From positions 551,734 through 606,913 of the forward strand of contig JAAAKB020000014.1 in assembly GCA_010014835.2 (NCBI GenBank): 55,180 bases of DNA. The letters are read 5' to 3'. A model generated the notes under the pieces. The model was not told the DNA's origin and did no database searches. It saw only the letters and a program-made list of their open reading frames with translations. The position numbers were made by a program, and so were the translations under genes. Below are positions 45,391-55,180 of this stretch, piece by piece. The stretch's first letter is position 1; each line of letters begins with the position of its first letter. This stretch comes from Apostichopus leukothele (lineage: Eukaryota; Echinodermata; Holothuroidea; Aspidochirotida; Stichopodidae).

Positions 45391-47384
45391 AGGATGTTGT
45401 TCCAACCATAGAAATCTTGGTTAAACCTGAAGATGCCCCTGAGGTGTATGATATAGTTTCCACAGAATCTCCAGTTACGGAAGAACATCCATCTATTACC
45501 ATTGAGGATATTCAGCAACAAGAGATTCAGGTAGAGATACAACAAGACCAGGTATCTGTGGAAGAAGTAAAGATACCAAAGAAACCACTGATTGCTGCTG
45601 CTGAGGCTCCTGTTGATGCACCAGATGATGGTATTGAGCAAGTAATTCTAGAGAAGGCCCCAGAAGAGCAAGCTGAGATTTCTATAGAAGTCGTTGAGAA
45701 GGGAGCACCAGTTGAGAGGCAACCTGACATGCTTAAAGAAATGCCTGAGGTGGTTGTCCAAGAACTTGGGCCTGTTGAAGAAGAAAAATTATCTGCTCCT
45801 GTATTCAAAGTCAAGGTTGGACAAGAAGAAAAAACTAAACCTAAAGTGAAACCATCCATTCAGGAAGCACCTGAAGAAGATGAGTTTCCAGCAGTCTTCA
45901 AGTTGAAAAAGAAACCCAAGACAAAACCTACAGTAGAAGAGGCAGAAGTTGAAGTTTCTGTGACCAAGAAACCAGAAGAAGTGGAAGCAAAATTGACTTT
46001 AAAACCAAAACTCTCCAAACCAGAAGAAGTTCAAGTCACAATTGCACCAGAGGAAGAGACACCTCTTGAAGTTACTGAAGATCAACCTCAAGAAAGTGCA
46101 CCTGTAGTAGAAGATATTCCAATAGAAGCACCTGCTCCAGTGGAAGAAGAAAAACCAGTCACACAAGAGAAACCAGAAAAGGTAGAAGTAACTCTTGCTG
46201 TTGAGGAGAAGCCGCAACAGGAAATAGAGGTTACCATTCAACCAGAAGAAGAAGTTCCGGTGGAAGAAAAACCAGTTGAAGATATTCCAATTAAAGAGAA
46301 GCCTGCTGAGGAAGTTCCAGTAGTAGAAGATGAACCAAGAAAAGAGGTTCCAGAGGAAGTGTCTTTGAAACCCAGAATTAAACCTCAACTTGAAGCCCAA
46401 CCAGAGGAAGAAGAATCTGCTGCTGTGATCAAATTAAAACCAAAGAGAAAGACTGTTGTTCAAGAACCAGAAGAGGAGGAAGAAGAAGTTGCTGTAACTT
46501 TTAAGAAAAAGACTGTTGATGAAAAGAGTGCTGCAATTTCAATTTCAAGGAAAGAGAAACCTGCAGAGGATGTTGAAGTAACCATTACACCAGGGGTTGG
46601 AACTGCTACAGAGTTTACTCCCAAAGATGAAGTGGATGCTCCTGTGGAAGAGAAGCCATCCTCTTCAGAAGAATCAAGTGAGGATGAATCTGGTCAAAAG
46701 AAGAAGCGAAAAAAGAAAAAGAAGAAACCAGTCGAGGTGCATGGATATGAAGAAGAACCTGAAGTTGTACAGCCAAAGGAACCTTTAGATTCTATCCCAG
46801 AAGAAGACTTAAAGGAAGCACGAACCGTACCACTTAGTCCTCTCCTTCAAGAGGAAACAGAAAAGATTGTGCGAGAGAAACCACTGGAAGAACAACCAGA
46901 AGAGGTGATGGAAGATATTGACACAGCAAATGTGACAGTCCAAACACCAACTCCTTTGAAATCTGTGGAGGAGGAAAAGGTAAAACCTTTCCCAGTGAAA
47001 TTAGAAGAACAGCCAGTGGAAGAGAAGAAGGTACGTATCAGGCCAAAAATCAAGACTGCAGTCGAAGAAGAGGCTGAGGTTACAATTGGAAGAAAGTCCA
47101 AAAAGGAAGAGGAAGTGGAAATAAAACTAACTAAGCCCAGTGAAGCAAAGATAACCCTACCAATGAAAGTATCAGAAGCTGATGAGGTCACTATTAAGAC
47201 CATCAAACCAGCAGAGGAGACTTCTGTAGTGGAAACGGCTGAGATGCCACAGGAAGAGGCAGTTCCAGAGAAACCATCAGAACTGATTGAGGACATGGCT
47301 GATGTCAGCGTAGTACCTTCAGAGGAAGACAAACCACAGGAAATCCTCCAAGCTCCTGTTATCATTGACAGACCCAAAGATAAG
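45391..47384 (+). CDS. Titin-like exon: large PEVK region with Lys-rich island, start of an Ig
   Basis: A 1,994-bp exon entering in phase 1 ('GTCACTTCCAG') and leaving in phase 0 at 'GATAAG|GTGAGA'. It is PEVK-type throughout but more Lys-rich than the ERTE array: 'FPAVFKLKKKPKTKPTVEEA', 'EEVAVTFKKKTVDEKSAA', 'VEVTIAPEEE'-like units. Near 46660-46735 an acidic Ser patch ('PSSSEESSEDESGQ') meets a basic run 'KKKRKKKKKKPVEV'. Repeats of 'AAVIKLKPKRKTVVQEPEEE' type resemble the PEVK of Sallimus. The last residues, 'APVIIDRPKDK', open an Ig completed by the next two exons. Confidence 0.9.
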
Positions 47385-47929
47385 GTGAGAATCCATATCT
47401 ATAAGAACTTAAGCTGATGCTAAATATGTAACGCCATTGTGGAGGGGAAGTAGGTAGCAGTCTTCGTTTGGCTATACAGCTAAGGAGTCCAAGGATGTAA
47501 AATTTGTGCAGCAATGTCATTTGCAGCCCATGGTGGAACGTGAAAAGGAATTAGTAATCAATTTGCACCTCTTTAATAATGAAAATGGCAATGACATATC
47601 ATATTTAACAGTCTCTATCAATCAGTGAGGCAGCAAGAATGAGACTGCCAGACTTTGTGCACCTACAATAAAAGCTATCGGGTCTAATTTACAGGCACAA
47701 TTACAAAATCAGTCAAACTTTCAATTTCTTGAGAAAGCCTGCTCTGTATTTCGGATATGATTCTACACTATTTAGTAGTGAAGACTGGTAGGTTTAATAG
47801 GTAAGTTTATGGTGTATAGTTTGTTTAACACAAGTAGATCACACACCTTATGCATCAAATAACCTGTTGTGTGGAACAAAAATGATCTAAGTCCACTTGT
47901 AATGGAACTGGCATCAACTTCTATTTCAG
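47385..47929. other. Intron, nothing recognised
   Basis: 545-bp intron ending 'CAACTTCTATTTCAG'; no structure noted. Confidence 0.6.
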
Positions 47930-48006
47930 GATGTGGAAGAAGGCAAACCTCTTAAGCTCGAATGTACATTCTCTGGTAAACCAGAACCTGAAGTGGAATG
48001 GTACAG
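47930..48006 (+). CDS. Titin-like small exon: middle of a split Ig domain
   Basis: A 77-bp exon, phase 0 in and phase 2 out. It reads 'DVEEGKPLKLECTFSGK' and 'PEPEVEWY', the B and C strands with Cys and Trp. It joins 'APVIIDRPKDK' upstream and the exon at 48541 downstream through an Arg codon split as AG|A. Three exons thus make one Ig. Confidence 0.85.
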
Positions 48007-48540
48007 GTAAGTCAATGATCTTTTGAATCTGTTTATGTGCTTAACCCTGCGGATTGGGGGAGAGCATTTCCACACTCAATCTCTCATAAAGTAATATTAA
48101 CTTTTTGAAAAGTACTTGTGTAAGGATACTGTTTTGCTGTTATCATGCATTTTCTACTGAACATGCAATCCATTATCATTACCTTGTTGTTATAGTTAAG
48201 TTTCAATTATAGCACTGCAAGTGTTTCTGACAGCCTCCACACATTCAGGCTAAGTAGGTAATTGGACCTACTGTCACATTTGCCAATTTTCTGATCTGTA
48301 ATCTCACAACAGTTAGATTGTTTGAAGTGTAGGAAGTAGAGACCTATGCCAGTGTTGCTTTATCAATTTGCTCTTAGCTCTTACCTTCCCCCAGTCCCCA
48401 TCCTACTTTAGTAAATGATTAAAATATGTATCTGTGTAATGTTGTTTTAACATTAGAACTTGTTTACCATATTTACCAAACACTATTCTAATATAGTATT
48501 GCCAGTAAAATAAATATATTTTCTCTTCGGTATGTTTCAG
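48007..48540. other. Intron, nothing recognised
   Basis: 534-bp AT-rich intron ending 'TCGGTATGTTTCAG'. Confidence 0.6.
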
Positions 48541-48710
48541 AGATGGCACATTGCTGGAGGCAGACTCACCAGAAGTTCTGCAAACTGTCGAGGAAGGAGT
48601 CACGACCCTTGAATTACCTCAAGTTTTACCTGCAAATGCTGGCGAATACAAGTGTCTCATTTTCAATGAGGCCGGGGAGGACAGTGTTACTGTTGAAGTT
48701 AATGTTACAG
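48541..48710 (+). CDS. Titin-like exon: end of the split Ig domain
   Basis: Enters in phase 2 and leaves in phase 1 at 'GTGTGTTATA'. It completes the Ig: 'DGTLLEADSPEVLQTVEEGV', 'TTLELPQVLPANAGEYKCL', 'FNEAGEDSVTVEVNVT'. The F-strand Cys is present, and with the B-strand Cys in the exon at 47930 the canonical disulfide can form. Confidence 0.87.
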
Positions 48711-50374
48711 GTGTGTTATACTCATCATGCTTTGCAACTTTTTTCCCAGCTTGGCTTGTTTGCAATATAATTTATTGGCACATTGTGTTTTAAGACTATA
48801 TTTATGCATTTGTGGGAACTACCAAGTGGGACAGCTTGACTGGGGTCGAAAGAAGTGTCAGAGTGTTCATCACAAGTTCACACTGTTTTGTCACACAAAA
48901 GACTTTACAAAATCATCACTTCATGAGACAAAACTTGTTTAGTTTAATACATAACATATTCAGACATCAAATCATCCCGTAATGTGGTATTTTCTTCCAT
49001 AAAGTTTAGAAATAGCTAATGTCACTGTCATACCTACAGTTTTGTCTGTCCTTTGATTGTTTTCGATTACTTGAAAGTTGAAAGTTTCAGTGTCTGTTAA
49101 ACTTTTCTTTGGTTATCATAGCAGAAAAATTGAAAACTGTTAATAGAATACATTTCATAACAGAAACATAATTTGAATTAAACAAAAGACCAGTTCTCTT
49201 TGTATTTTTCAACTAAAATGCACCACTTCCGTCTTTCAACTTCGTTGACACTTAGACAGAAAGTACATTTCTTGACCATCGATGTAGAACACTGTCTAAT
49301 GAAGAAATGAACTATTGATTGAAATGCCGCAAAGATAGAATTTTAAGCTGGTCACAATTAATCTGAAAATGTTATGATATGGCTATATCTGCTGTGATGT
49401 GGCAATTGCTTTGCTTTTGAGTGAATAAACTGGCAACAAAATCTGCTTCTTTTTCTGTTTCTTTCTGTTTTCTATTTTTCTTTTGCACCATATATTTCTT
49501 TTCTCTCCGTTTTGAATTTCAAAGCAAATAAAACACTGAGCTGCTGCAAACTCATATTTATTGATGTGCACTTTATTATTATTTCGTTTCTTTTTCAGTT
49601 TATATTTAAACTCTCTGATTTTTATTATTTATTCTCTTCGTTTCTCATCGCTATGGTGCATGACTGAATTTAATTTTCTTATGTCGTTGTTTTAGATTTA
49701 ATTTCACTTTGATTTCATCTCTCACAAAATTTGTATATTTTAATATTCATATATATATTGTTTGGTAAATTTTGTGTTTTCCTTTTTCTTTTTGTTTCTC
49801 ATGGATTGAAGCTGTTTTTCGTCTGCATGCATGTGCAGATTGTTTGCATAATTATCTCATTGCATGAACCGATTATACAAATAGACAGTTTTGATGAGGT
49901 AAGCATTTCATTTCTTATCAGTTCACATGGATACATTATCACCACAATTAAACAAATATGTAATAAGGTTTTAGAAATTAAGTCAGACTTTCTTATGTCA
50001 TTTTTAATATATTTTCTTCTTGATAAATTTTTAAATGATTGACAAGAATTGTTATTGAAAAAACACTAAAACATGGAATCGATATGTAGAAGTGCTTTGT
50101 GTTAATCTTAGGTTTTATATTTAGTATGAAAAGTATCTCAGGTAAAATATTGAGTAATGTACTCCTAGATTGCAATAAATCTTTCAACTGCTCTGTCTGT
50201 ATATATGATTTTGAAAATATGGTTTAGGAACTTTGTAAACCTCTTTACATATCTGGGGATTATATTGGATTCTTGGAAATAGTACTGAACAGTCCATTCT
50301 AAGAAACAGACTGTGACAGCATTTCCTTTAAATTGTTTTGAGTTTGTAAATGTTCATTTGTATTGTTTCTATAG
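48711..50374. other. Intron, nothing recognised
   Basis: 1.66 kb, strongly T-rich on the + strand at 49400-49800. No exon or repeat recognised. Confidence 0.55.
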
Positions 50375-50440
50375 AAGCAAAGCCAGAAGAAAAGGCTCCT
50401 CGCTTCATCGAGAAACCACTAGCTCTGGAAGTCTTTGAAG
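50375..50440 (+). CDS. Titin-like small exon: start of an Ig domain
   Basis: A 66-bp exon, phase 1 at both ends, between 'TTGTTTCTATAG' and 'GTTTGTAATA'. It reads 'EAKPEEKAPRFIEKPLALEV', with the typical 'APRFIEKP' opening of an I-set Ig strand A. The rest of the domain is in the exon at 50994. The donor is weaker than most in the gene. Confidence 0.78.
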
Positions 50441-50993
50441 GTTTGTAATAATTATAGTTTTTATAGCAAATTGACTAAAAAATCTGGCATTGGCTTTGTC
50501 AAACTTGATGTCCTCACAAAATGCATTAATGCTAACATCATATATTATTTATGTGTAGTTTCGTTAGCTAGTGATTGTTAATAGAATGTTCATGATCATT
50601 TTATCACTTTGGAGCTATTTTCTCCATTTTAGGAAAAACGATTTTCTAGGTTTCAAAATTGTCAAAAATTTATATCTCTAACAGTAGATCTGAATTAATA
50701 GTAGTTTGAGACCCACAAATTAGCTGGCTCGAATTCCTGGTCATAATGGTCAGGAATGAGTACTGACATTTCTCAAGTGGATTGAGGTGCAAGAATATTT
50801 ACCTTCAAATGGACAGTGTTGCCAGACAGTTTACATTTGTGTGGATACGTTGGAGTTGTTGAAGGAACTATTGCCTACCCCTACCCCATCTTACCACGGG
50901 TCATGGGTCAACAGGTGCATTTTGCTGAGAAATTCATTCAGGCTAAAACCAATAATGAAGTAGACCTGAGACTTAATTCTTCTTATCTCGCAG
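50441..50993. other. Intron, nothing recognised
   Basis: 553 bp. An open frame runs into the next exon from 50816, but it is intronic chance sequence upstream of the CAG at 50993. Confidence 0.6.
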
Positions 50994-51279
50994 GTGAAGA
51001 TGCAGAATTTAGGTTCACAGTTGAGGGTTTCCCAGTCCCTACCATCATTTGGAACAAGGGTTGGAAGACGATCACCCCGACTCCTGAACGCTACACAGTG
51101 CAGATCGACATCGAAACTAAAGAGCATGTCTTCATCATACACACCTGTAAGATGACAGACATTGGCAAGTACACATGTAAGTTGACGAACCCTCTGGGAG
51201 AGGAGAAATGCATCGCCTCCTTGACGGTGAAAGAGAAGCCAGCAGAGAAACCAGCACCTCTGCAGAAGAAACTGAAGAA
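50994..51279 (+). CDS. Titin-like exon: remainder of an Ig domain and basic linker
   Basis: Phase 1 in and phase 2 out ('GTAAGTTGAG'). Ig body: 'GEDAEFRFTVEGFPVPTIIW', 'NKGWKTITPTPERYTVQI', 'MTDIGKYTCKLTNPLGEEKC'. A Lys/Pro-rich linker ('KEKPAEKPAPLQKKLKK') leads to the helical segment in the next exon. The B-strand Cys is Phe. The F-strand Cys is kept and a second Cys occurs near the end. Confidence 0.87.
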
Positions 51280-51784
51280 GTAAGTTGAGAAAATTTCCAT
51301 GAACTTACCCTAAATTTGCCATGAGCAGACTTTGAAAAGGAAAGCAGAAATTAATTCAGAAATTTAGATCAGTGTGTGAGTTTACAGTTAATTGTGAAAA
51401 GGTTTTTTGTGTCATCAAAAAGTAAACTAACAAATGTTCTTTGTACCATATATAGAAAGTATGCCATCTTCTGTAGCATGTTACTATGTCATACCAGACA
51501 TAAACTATTCCCCTGTGTATTGTAGAAATTTCTAGAAATGCATATTAAACAGTAGTCCATTGTTGATTAAATTAACAGTTATTTTTGTGTATGAATGCTA
51601 TGAAATATTACATCTCCCTACACAAAGGTGCATTTAGCTAGTTATTAGCCTCAACAATGAATGACAGTAGCAACATTTACCCAAATGAGTATGTGAAACT
51701 CTTAAAATCTTAAAATGTTGATAAAGGAATTTCATGAGCAGTTGGTTTGAGGTTACTGCAAAATATGTTATATATTGAGTTCAC
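51280..51784. other. Intron left part, nothing recognised
   Basis: AT-rich, with no structure noted before the repeat at about 51785. Confidence 0.5.
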
Positions 51785-52060
51785 TTGTATGGGCTATGGT
51801 CAAGTAGATATATTATACGGATCTAAACCTTGCATGTTTGAGGTCATGGGATAGAGCCCTGGCTAGATAAAATGATGTTCGGGTTTTCATCCTGGAGAGA
51901 TCAACAGATTTCTCATCTGAAGTGGTCTTCCAAATGGTAAAGCTTCAGCTAAAACTGTAAATTGGATTGTCCCCAAAAGTGAAGTGTAATTTACAAGCCA
52001 TTCTACTTTCATATGTGGCTTTATCATTATAAAGTAGTTTCCTGCCAAGGCCAACATTTA
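51785..52060 (+). mobile_element. Possible tRNA-derived SINE
   Basis: The segment 'GGTCATGGGATAGAGCCC' near 51842-51860 resembles a tRNA T-arm with a degraded B box (GGTTCGAGCCC in a typical tRNA), and a weak A box lies about 50 bp upstream. A body with 'TTCATCCTGGAGAGATCAAC' and 'GTCCCCAAAAGTGAAGTGTA' follows, in the manner of invertebrate SINEs. There is no poly-A tail and no clear target duplication. Confidence 0.35.
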
Positions 52061-52193
52061 TGTATGTATTTGTTTGCTTGCTTGCACAACCAGCAATTTA
52101 CCAATCATTTTAACATCAGAAAAGATACTTTATAATTATATATGCAAATTAAAATATAAGAATTCATGGTTAACTTTTCTGTCACATTTGAAG

Positions 52194-52368
52194 GGCTGAG
52201 GCAGTGAAAGTTCCAGAGACCGATGAGGAAATCTTTGAAATTTTGAAAGATGAGAAACCAGAAGACTACGAGAAGATTCTCCGTAAACAAGGAATAATCA
52301 GCTATAAGGTGATCAGAAAACATGTCCAAATGGTGGAGCATAGGAAGGCTGAGGAGGCAGAAAAATTG
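52194..52368 (+). CDS. Titin-like exon: helical linker of the MyBP-C/twitchin type
   Basis: Phase 2 in and phase 0 out. It reads 'AEAVKVPETDEEIFEILKD', 'EKPEDYEKILRKQGIISYKV' and 'IRKHVQMVEHRKAEEAEKL'. The order 'EILK..P.DYEKI...GI...' matches the tri-helix linker before C2 in cardiac MyBP-C ('WEIL..P.EYERIAFQYGV' in the known protein) and its counterpart in twitchin/projectin. In those proteins it forms the end of the M-domain and binds myosin S2 or actin. Here the DLRGMLKRLK half is diverged. The acceptor 'TCACATTTGAAG' is weak, but the phase fit is exact. Confidence 0.82.
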
Positions 52369-52508
52369 GTAAGTCAAGCAAGAAGGAAACAATTGATCTA
52401 GCCAATGTAATACTTCCATTAAATTTTTTGATGAATAATTGTTCATCGTGACCCTTTTTTCTTTGACTCAACTAAAGTTACTACCATTTTCTGTCTTCCT
52501 TTATGCAG

Positions 52509-52743
52509 AAACCTGTGGAGCCTGAAACAATACAAGCTGAGGCCATGCCTACCGAGGAAGTGCCTTTTGAAATATCCGAGGCACCGAAAGTTGAATCAAA
52601 GATTGCTCCTGAGGATGAGCAAATACCAGAAGCACCGGTGACAAAGGTAGAAGAGATACCTGTTGAAGAGGTACCAGTGCCTGTCCAGGAAGAAATGCCT
52701 GTAGACAAAGTACCAAAGATTGAGCTTCCCAAACCTGATGAAG
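52509..52743 (+). CDS. Titin-like exon: PEVK-type linker
   Basis: Phase 0 in ('TTTATGCAG') and phase 1 out ('GTATAAAAC'). It reads 'KPVEPETIQAEAMPTEEV', 'APEDEQIPEAPVTKVEEI' and 'PVEEVPVPVQEEMPVDKV'. No domain is seen. It inserts about 78 acidic residues between the helical linker and the next Ig. In MyBP-C that distance is short, so this spacer is a difference. Confidence 0.83.
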
Positions 52744-53232
52744 GTATAAAACATATTCTGTTCTTGATATCAGGCAGAGTTTTCACTAGGAGTGTGTTCA
52801 TTGGGGAGGAAATGTAAAAGTTGGTTGTATTTGTTTTGATGATTTACGTGGCTGCATGGTCACATCCTAGTTTACACAGGGCTTCGACACCAGGTGGCTT
52901 GGAGAGGCATGGCCCCCAAGCAATTTTCTTCACTGAAAATTGGTATCATTCCTATCCTCTCAACCCCACCTCCTCCCATCTCCCTCCTTAATCTAAAACC
53001 TGTTTCAGAGTCACTGATTCCATTTGCTATGACATTGTTGCAGGCCTAGACTATTAAAGTGCTATAAAATGATATTTGTTTGAAAATGGTAGACTTCTGT
53101 AATTTATGAAGCTAACCATCTTATGTATAGCTCATGTAATTTGAATGCATGAAAGGAGTTATCAAGACAGTCAGGTAGAAAATTTGCAGGTCTAACCTTC
53201 TTCCAACATTTATGCATTCTCTTTTCCTACAG
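52744..53232. other. Intron, nothing recognised
   Basis: 489-bp intron ending 'CTCTTTTCCTACAG'. Confidence 0.6.
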
Positions 53233-53499
53233 CACCTGAGTTTACAGAGCCTTTGAAGCCAATACAAGCTACCGAACTGGAACCAACCGAACTGGTGTGT
53301 GAGGTCAGTGATGAATCTGTGCCTGTGAAATGGCTAAAGGCAGGAGAAGAAATTCCTGAAGATGACGAAAGATATGAATTCAAAGTCCAAGGAAGGCGTC
53401 GATCTTTGGTCATCAAGGATACCACTTTGGAAGATGCTGCTGAATATTCATGCGAACTCCCAGAACAAGTGAAAACGACCGCCCCTATTACAGTTGAAG
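53233..53499 (+). CDS. Titin-like exon: Ig domain (MyBP-C C2-like position)
   Basis: An 89-codon exon, phase 1 at both ends. Compact Ig: 'APEFTEPLKPIQATELEPTE', 'VCEVSDESVPVKWLKAGEEI', 'SLVIKDTTLEDAAEYSCEL'. 'VPVKWLKAGEEI' closely recalls 'AEVKWLKNGQEI' of MyBP-C C2. Both Cys are present. It is the first of three short Ig domains in a row. Confidence 0.88.
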
Positions 53500-53697
53500 G
53501 TAAAGAGAGTCCCTTGAACTGTTTTTGTTTGTTTGACTCATCTCCAGCCATCTTCAAAGTTTCTCTATCGTGATTTAATCTAATGTTGATTGTTTTACAT
53601 TGCTCCTCTTTCTCCCTAATCAAACCACTAAGTTAAGTTTGATGTAATGCCATGCTTTTTTGAGAAAAAAAAAATTGTCCAATTTTCTCCTTTGCAG

Positions 53698-53958
53698 AGG
53701 GTCCAATCACTCGCATCCCAGACAAAGAGGCTGAACCAGCAGAAGTTGTAGTGTTTGAATGCACAGTCAAGGATACAGACAGTAAAACAACTTGGTTCAA
53801 AGATGGTAAGAAGATCAAGTTTTCAGACCTCCATTATCGACAGGTCGATGAGGGTCCCGTAAGAAAACTCATCGTCAAGAAAGCTGTCAAGAAGGATGAA
53901 GGAGAATACACAGTGAAGGTCGGAAAGAAAGAAGTCACAGCCACATTAAAGGTCAAAG
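53698..53958 (+). CDS. Titin-like exon: Ig domain (MyBP-C C3-like position)
   Basis: An 87-codon exon, phase 1 at both ends. Ig: 'GPITRIPDKEAEPAEVVVF', 'CTVKDTDSKTTWFKDGKKI', 'KLIVKKAVKKDEGEYTVKVG', 'KKEVTATLKVK'. The F-strand Cys is replaced by Val and the domain is Lys-rich. It forms a tight string with its two neighbours and has only short introns. Confidence 0.88.
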
Positions 53959-54548
53959 GTGAGTACAAATTATTAAAGAAAAATTAGTATTACAGGCAAC
54001 ATAAAGCAGAAATCTTAGGAAAGGTAGATATGATCATGGGAATGACTAAAGAATTTAGAGAGAAAAGAGCATAGTGGATTATCATTGCAACTGTAAAACT
54101 TATTTGTAACTCTTATTCTTGCAGCTACAAGTATTCAGTAGAAATAATCTACTGTTTTATTGTCCTGTGTAGAAGTGGATTGCCTAGGGTTAATGAGATT
54201 TGAAAAGGCAAGGAGTTATCCGACAAGATTGGGAATGAAGATAAACTATTGCAGCAATTGTATTTATGACTGACAGTTGTGTAACCCATTTCTTTAAGAA
54301 TTGATGCCGATACTTGTTTCAGCAATTTATACAACAATTTATGACGTTATTCTCTTGATGTTGCTAGTTTTCAAGGGCACAAAAATTGCATGATTAAATC
54401 TTTTTCCAAGTTTGAGTTAAATAATAAGTTTGAAGGACTAGGCTAAGTGTAAGAAAGGACTAAAATACTACAAACTTTTTATTAAATCTCAGCATGATAA
54501 AATGTTTTGCGTTGTTCCTCATGAGCATGAATTATCTTCTCTTCTCAG
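53959..54548. other. Intron, nothing recognised
   Basis: 590-bp AT-rich intron ending 'ATCTTCTCTTCTCAG'. Confidence 0.6.
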
Positions 54549-54881
54549 AACCACTCAAGATTCTAGAAGGACCGACGCCAGTCTCAGTCAAAGAAGGCCA
54601 AGAGGCGGTATTTACTTGCACTGTTTCTGAAGATGCAACAAACTTAGATGTCACATGGTTCAAGAAGGGAGAACCAATCACAGCTGATGAAAGACACGAA
54701 CCAATCGTAGAAGCAACGGTCTTGAAACTGATTATTCATGAGGCTACCCCTGAAGATGCTGATGAATATTCAGTGAAGGTGAAGGACCTCACTGGCAAAG
54801 CTCCTTTGGAAGTGAAACCTTTGGTGGAGTTAGAGAAACCATACTTCATTGTAAAACCAAAGGTGATTGATACTCACGAAG
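54549..54881 (+). CDS. Titin-like exon: Ig domain (C4-like position) and start of the next Ig
   Basis: A 111-codon exon, phase 1 at both ends. Ig: 'EPLKILEGPTPVSVKEGQEA', 'VFTCTVSEDATNLDVTWFKK', 'LIIHEATPEDADEYSVKVKD'. The B-strand Cys is kept and the F-strand Cys is Ser/Val. A short linker then opens another Ig ('EKPYFIVKPKVIDTHEG'), whose body must lie beyond this window. The gene therefore continues to the right. Confidence 0.88.
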
Positions 54882-55180
54882 GTATGTTGTCATTTCTCAA
54901 GCCAAAATAGCCTGGAAACTTATTCCATCTATTGCTAGAATAAGTTATGACTTGAGTCTCTGACTTTTTAAAAGTTTTTCCCAACAGAAATATTACAGTC
55001 ACTCAAGTCAGTTACTCGACTTGACCTCAATTGACGGGATTTGCCAAACTCTGGGAATATCTCCAAATGTCTGCATGTGTCAGAGTGACTGAAACCATGA
55101 TGCAAGTGTTAAAATGCATCTTGATTCAAGATTGAGAACCTCACAAGAGAAGTTTCAAAAAGAGGATACCTTTTTTTTAT

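Larger units (their letters stand above)
4756..54881 (+). other. Titin/twitchin-family giant muscle protein gene (partial; extent of recognised exons)
   Basis: Thirty + strand exons join in frame at canonical GT/AG sites, apart from the break at the assembly gap. In order they encode: an acidic proline-rich region; three Ig domains; a giant exon with five Ig domains and two repeat families; two PEVK-plus-Ig exons; a PEVK exon; an SH3; seven Ig domains; an Fn3; two PEVK exons; and a MyBP-C/twitchin-like Ig block. I-set Ig domains with 'WYKNG' and 'DSGxYTCxAxNxxG' cores, PEVK tracts and an SH3 together fit invertebrate titin-like proteins (Sallimus/D-titin type). The 3' block fits twitchin or MyBP-C. 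No start codon, signal for the true 5' end, kinase or stop is visible, so the gene is incomplete at both ends. Orthology to a named titin, Sallimus or twitchin is not settled. Confidence 0.85.

Noticed and set aside
48711-48793. Hydrophobic read-through tail after the Ig exon ending at 48710
   Set aside because: A chance product of T-rich intron sequence. The donor GTGTGT is weak, but the next exon joins in the correct phase.
1-55180. CRISPR arrays, operons and other prokaryotic features
   Set aside because: The sequence is an intron-rich animal gene with eukaryotic transposons. No spaced direct-repeat array of CRISPR type was seen; the only regular repeats are protein-coding or transposon related.

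Overview
Eukaryotic nuclear DNA from an invertebrate animal. It is AT-rich, with introns far richer in A and T than exons. The bulk of the window is one + strand gene for a giant titin/twitchin-family muscle protein. Thirty exons can be placed between 4756 and 54881, about 19.3 kb of coding sequence or roughly 6,440 codons. The gene runs off the right edge and probably the left. The species cannot be proved from this sequence. A tRNA-derived SINE, a hAT MITE and TRPN-type ankyrin exons fit a marine invertebrate; an echinoderm such as a sea cucumber is only a guess.

Layout. 1-4755: a LINE remnant, an old inverted repeat, a doubtful terminal exon and two copies of one MITE. 4756-9584: the first recognised exons (a 42-bp microexon, a proline-rich acidic exon and three Ig domains), with a hAT MITE and a long hairpin in the introns. 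10410-17345: a single 6.9-kb exon with five Ig domains, a 'SDVESDTE' linker repeat and at least 14 units of a PEVK-like 'ERTEVxIEKEPEPLPT' repeat. 17922-21318: two further exons of the same build (PEVK-like block then Ig), the second cut by a 100-N assembly gap. 21419-26527: non-coding DNA holding two intact ankyrin-repeat exons that look like TRPN/NompC, foreign to the host gene, plus a SINE. 26528-40426: a PEVK exon, an SH3 exon, seven Ig domains (two in one exon), a fibronectin III exon and a 60-bp PEVK microexon. 45391-47384: a second large PEVK exon. 47930-54881: Ig domains and a helical linker arranged like the M-domain/C2-C3-C4 part of MyBP-C and the matching part of twitchin.

In total I count 21 complete Ig domains, one cut by the gap and one starting at the right edge, with one Fn3 and one SH3. 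Almost every exon, or block of two or three exons, begins and ends in phase 1, so units can be skipped without frameshift. In the sarcomere the Ig/Fn3 modules would act as folded spacers and ligand sites, the PEVK-like tracts as extensible springs, and the SH3 as a binder of proline motifs, several of which this same protein carries.

The best leads are the TRPN exons next to the gap, the gap itself lying in a 77-bp exact repeat, the two repeat families in the giant exon, a possible alternative membrane-anchored C-terminus after the exon ending at 40426, and the MyBP-C/twitchin-like block at the right. Exon borders were set by hand from GT/AG sites and reading-frame continuity; no transcript or database search was available.
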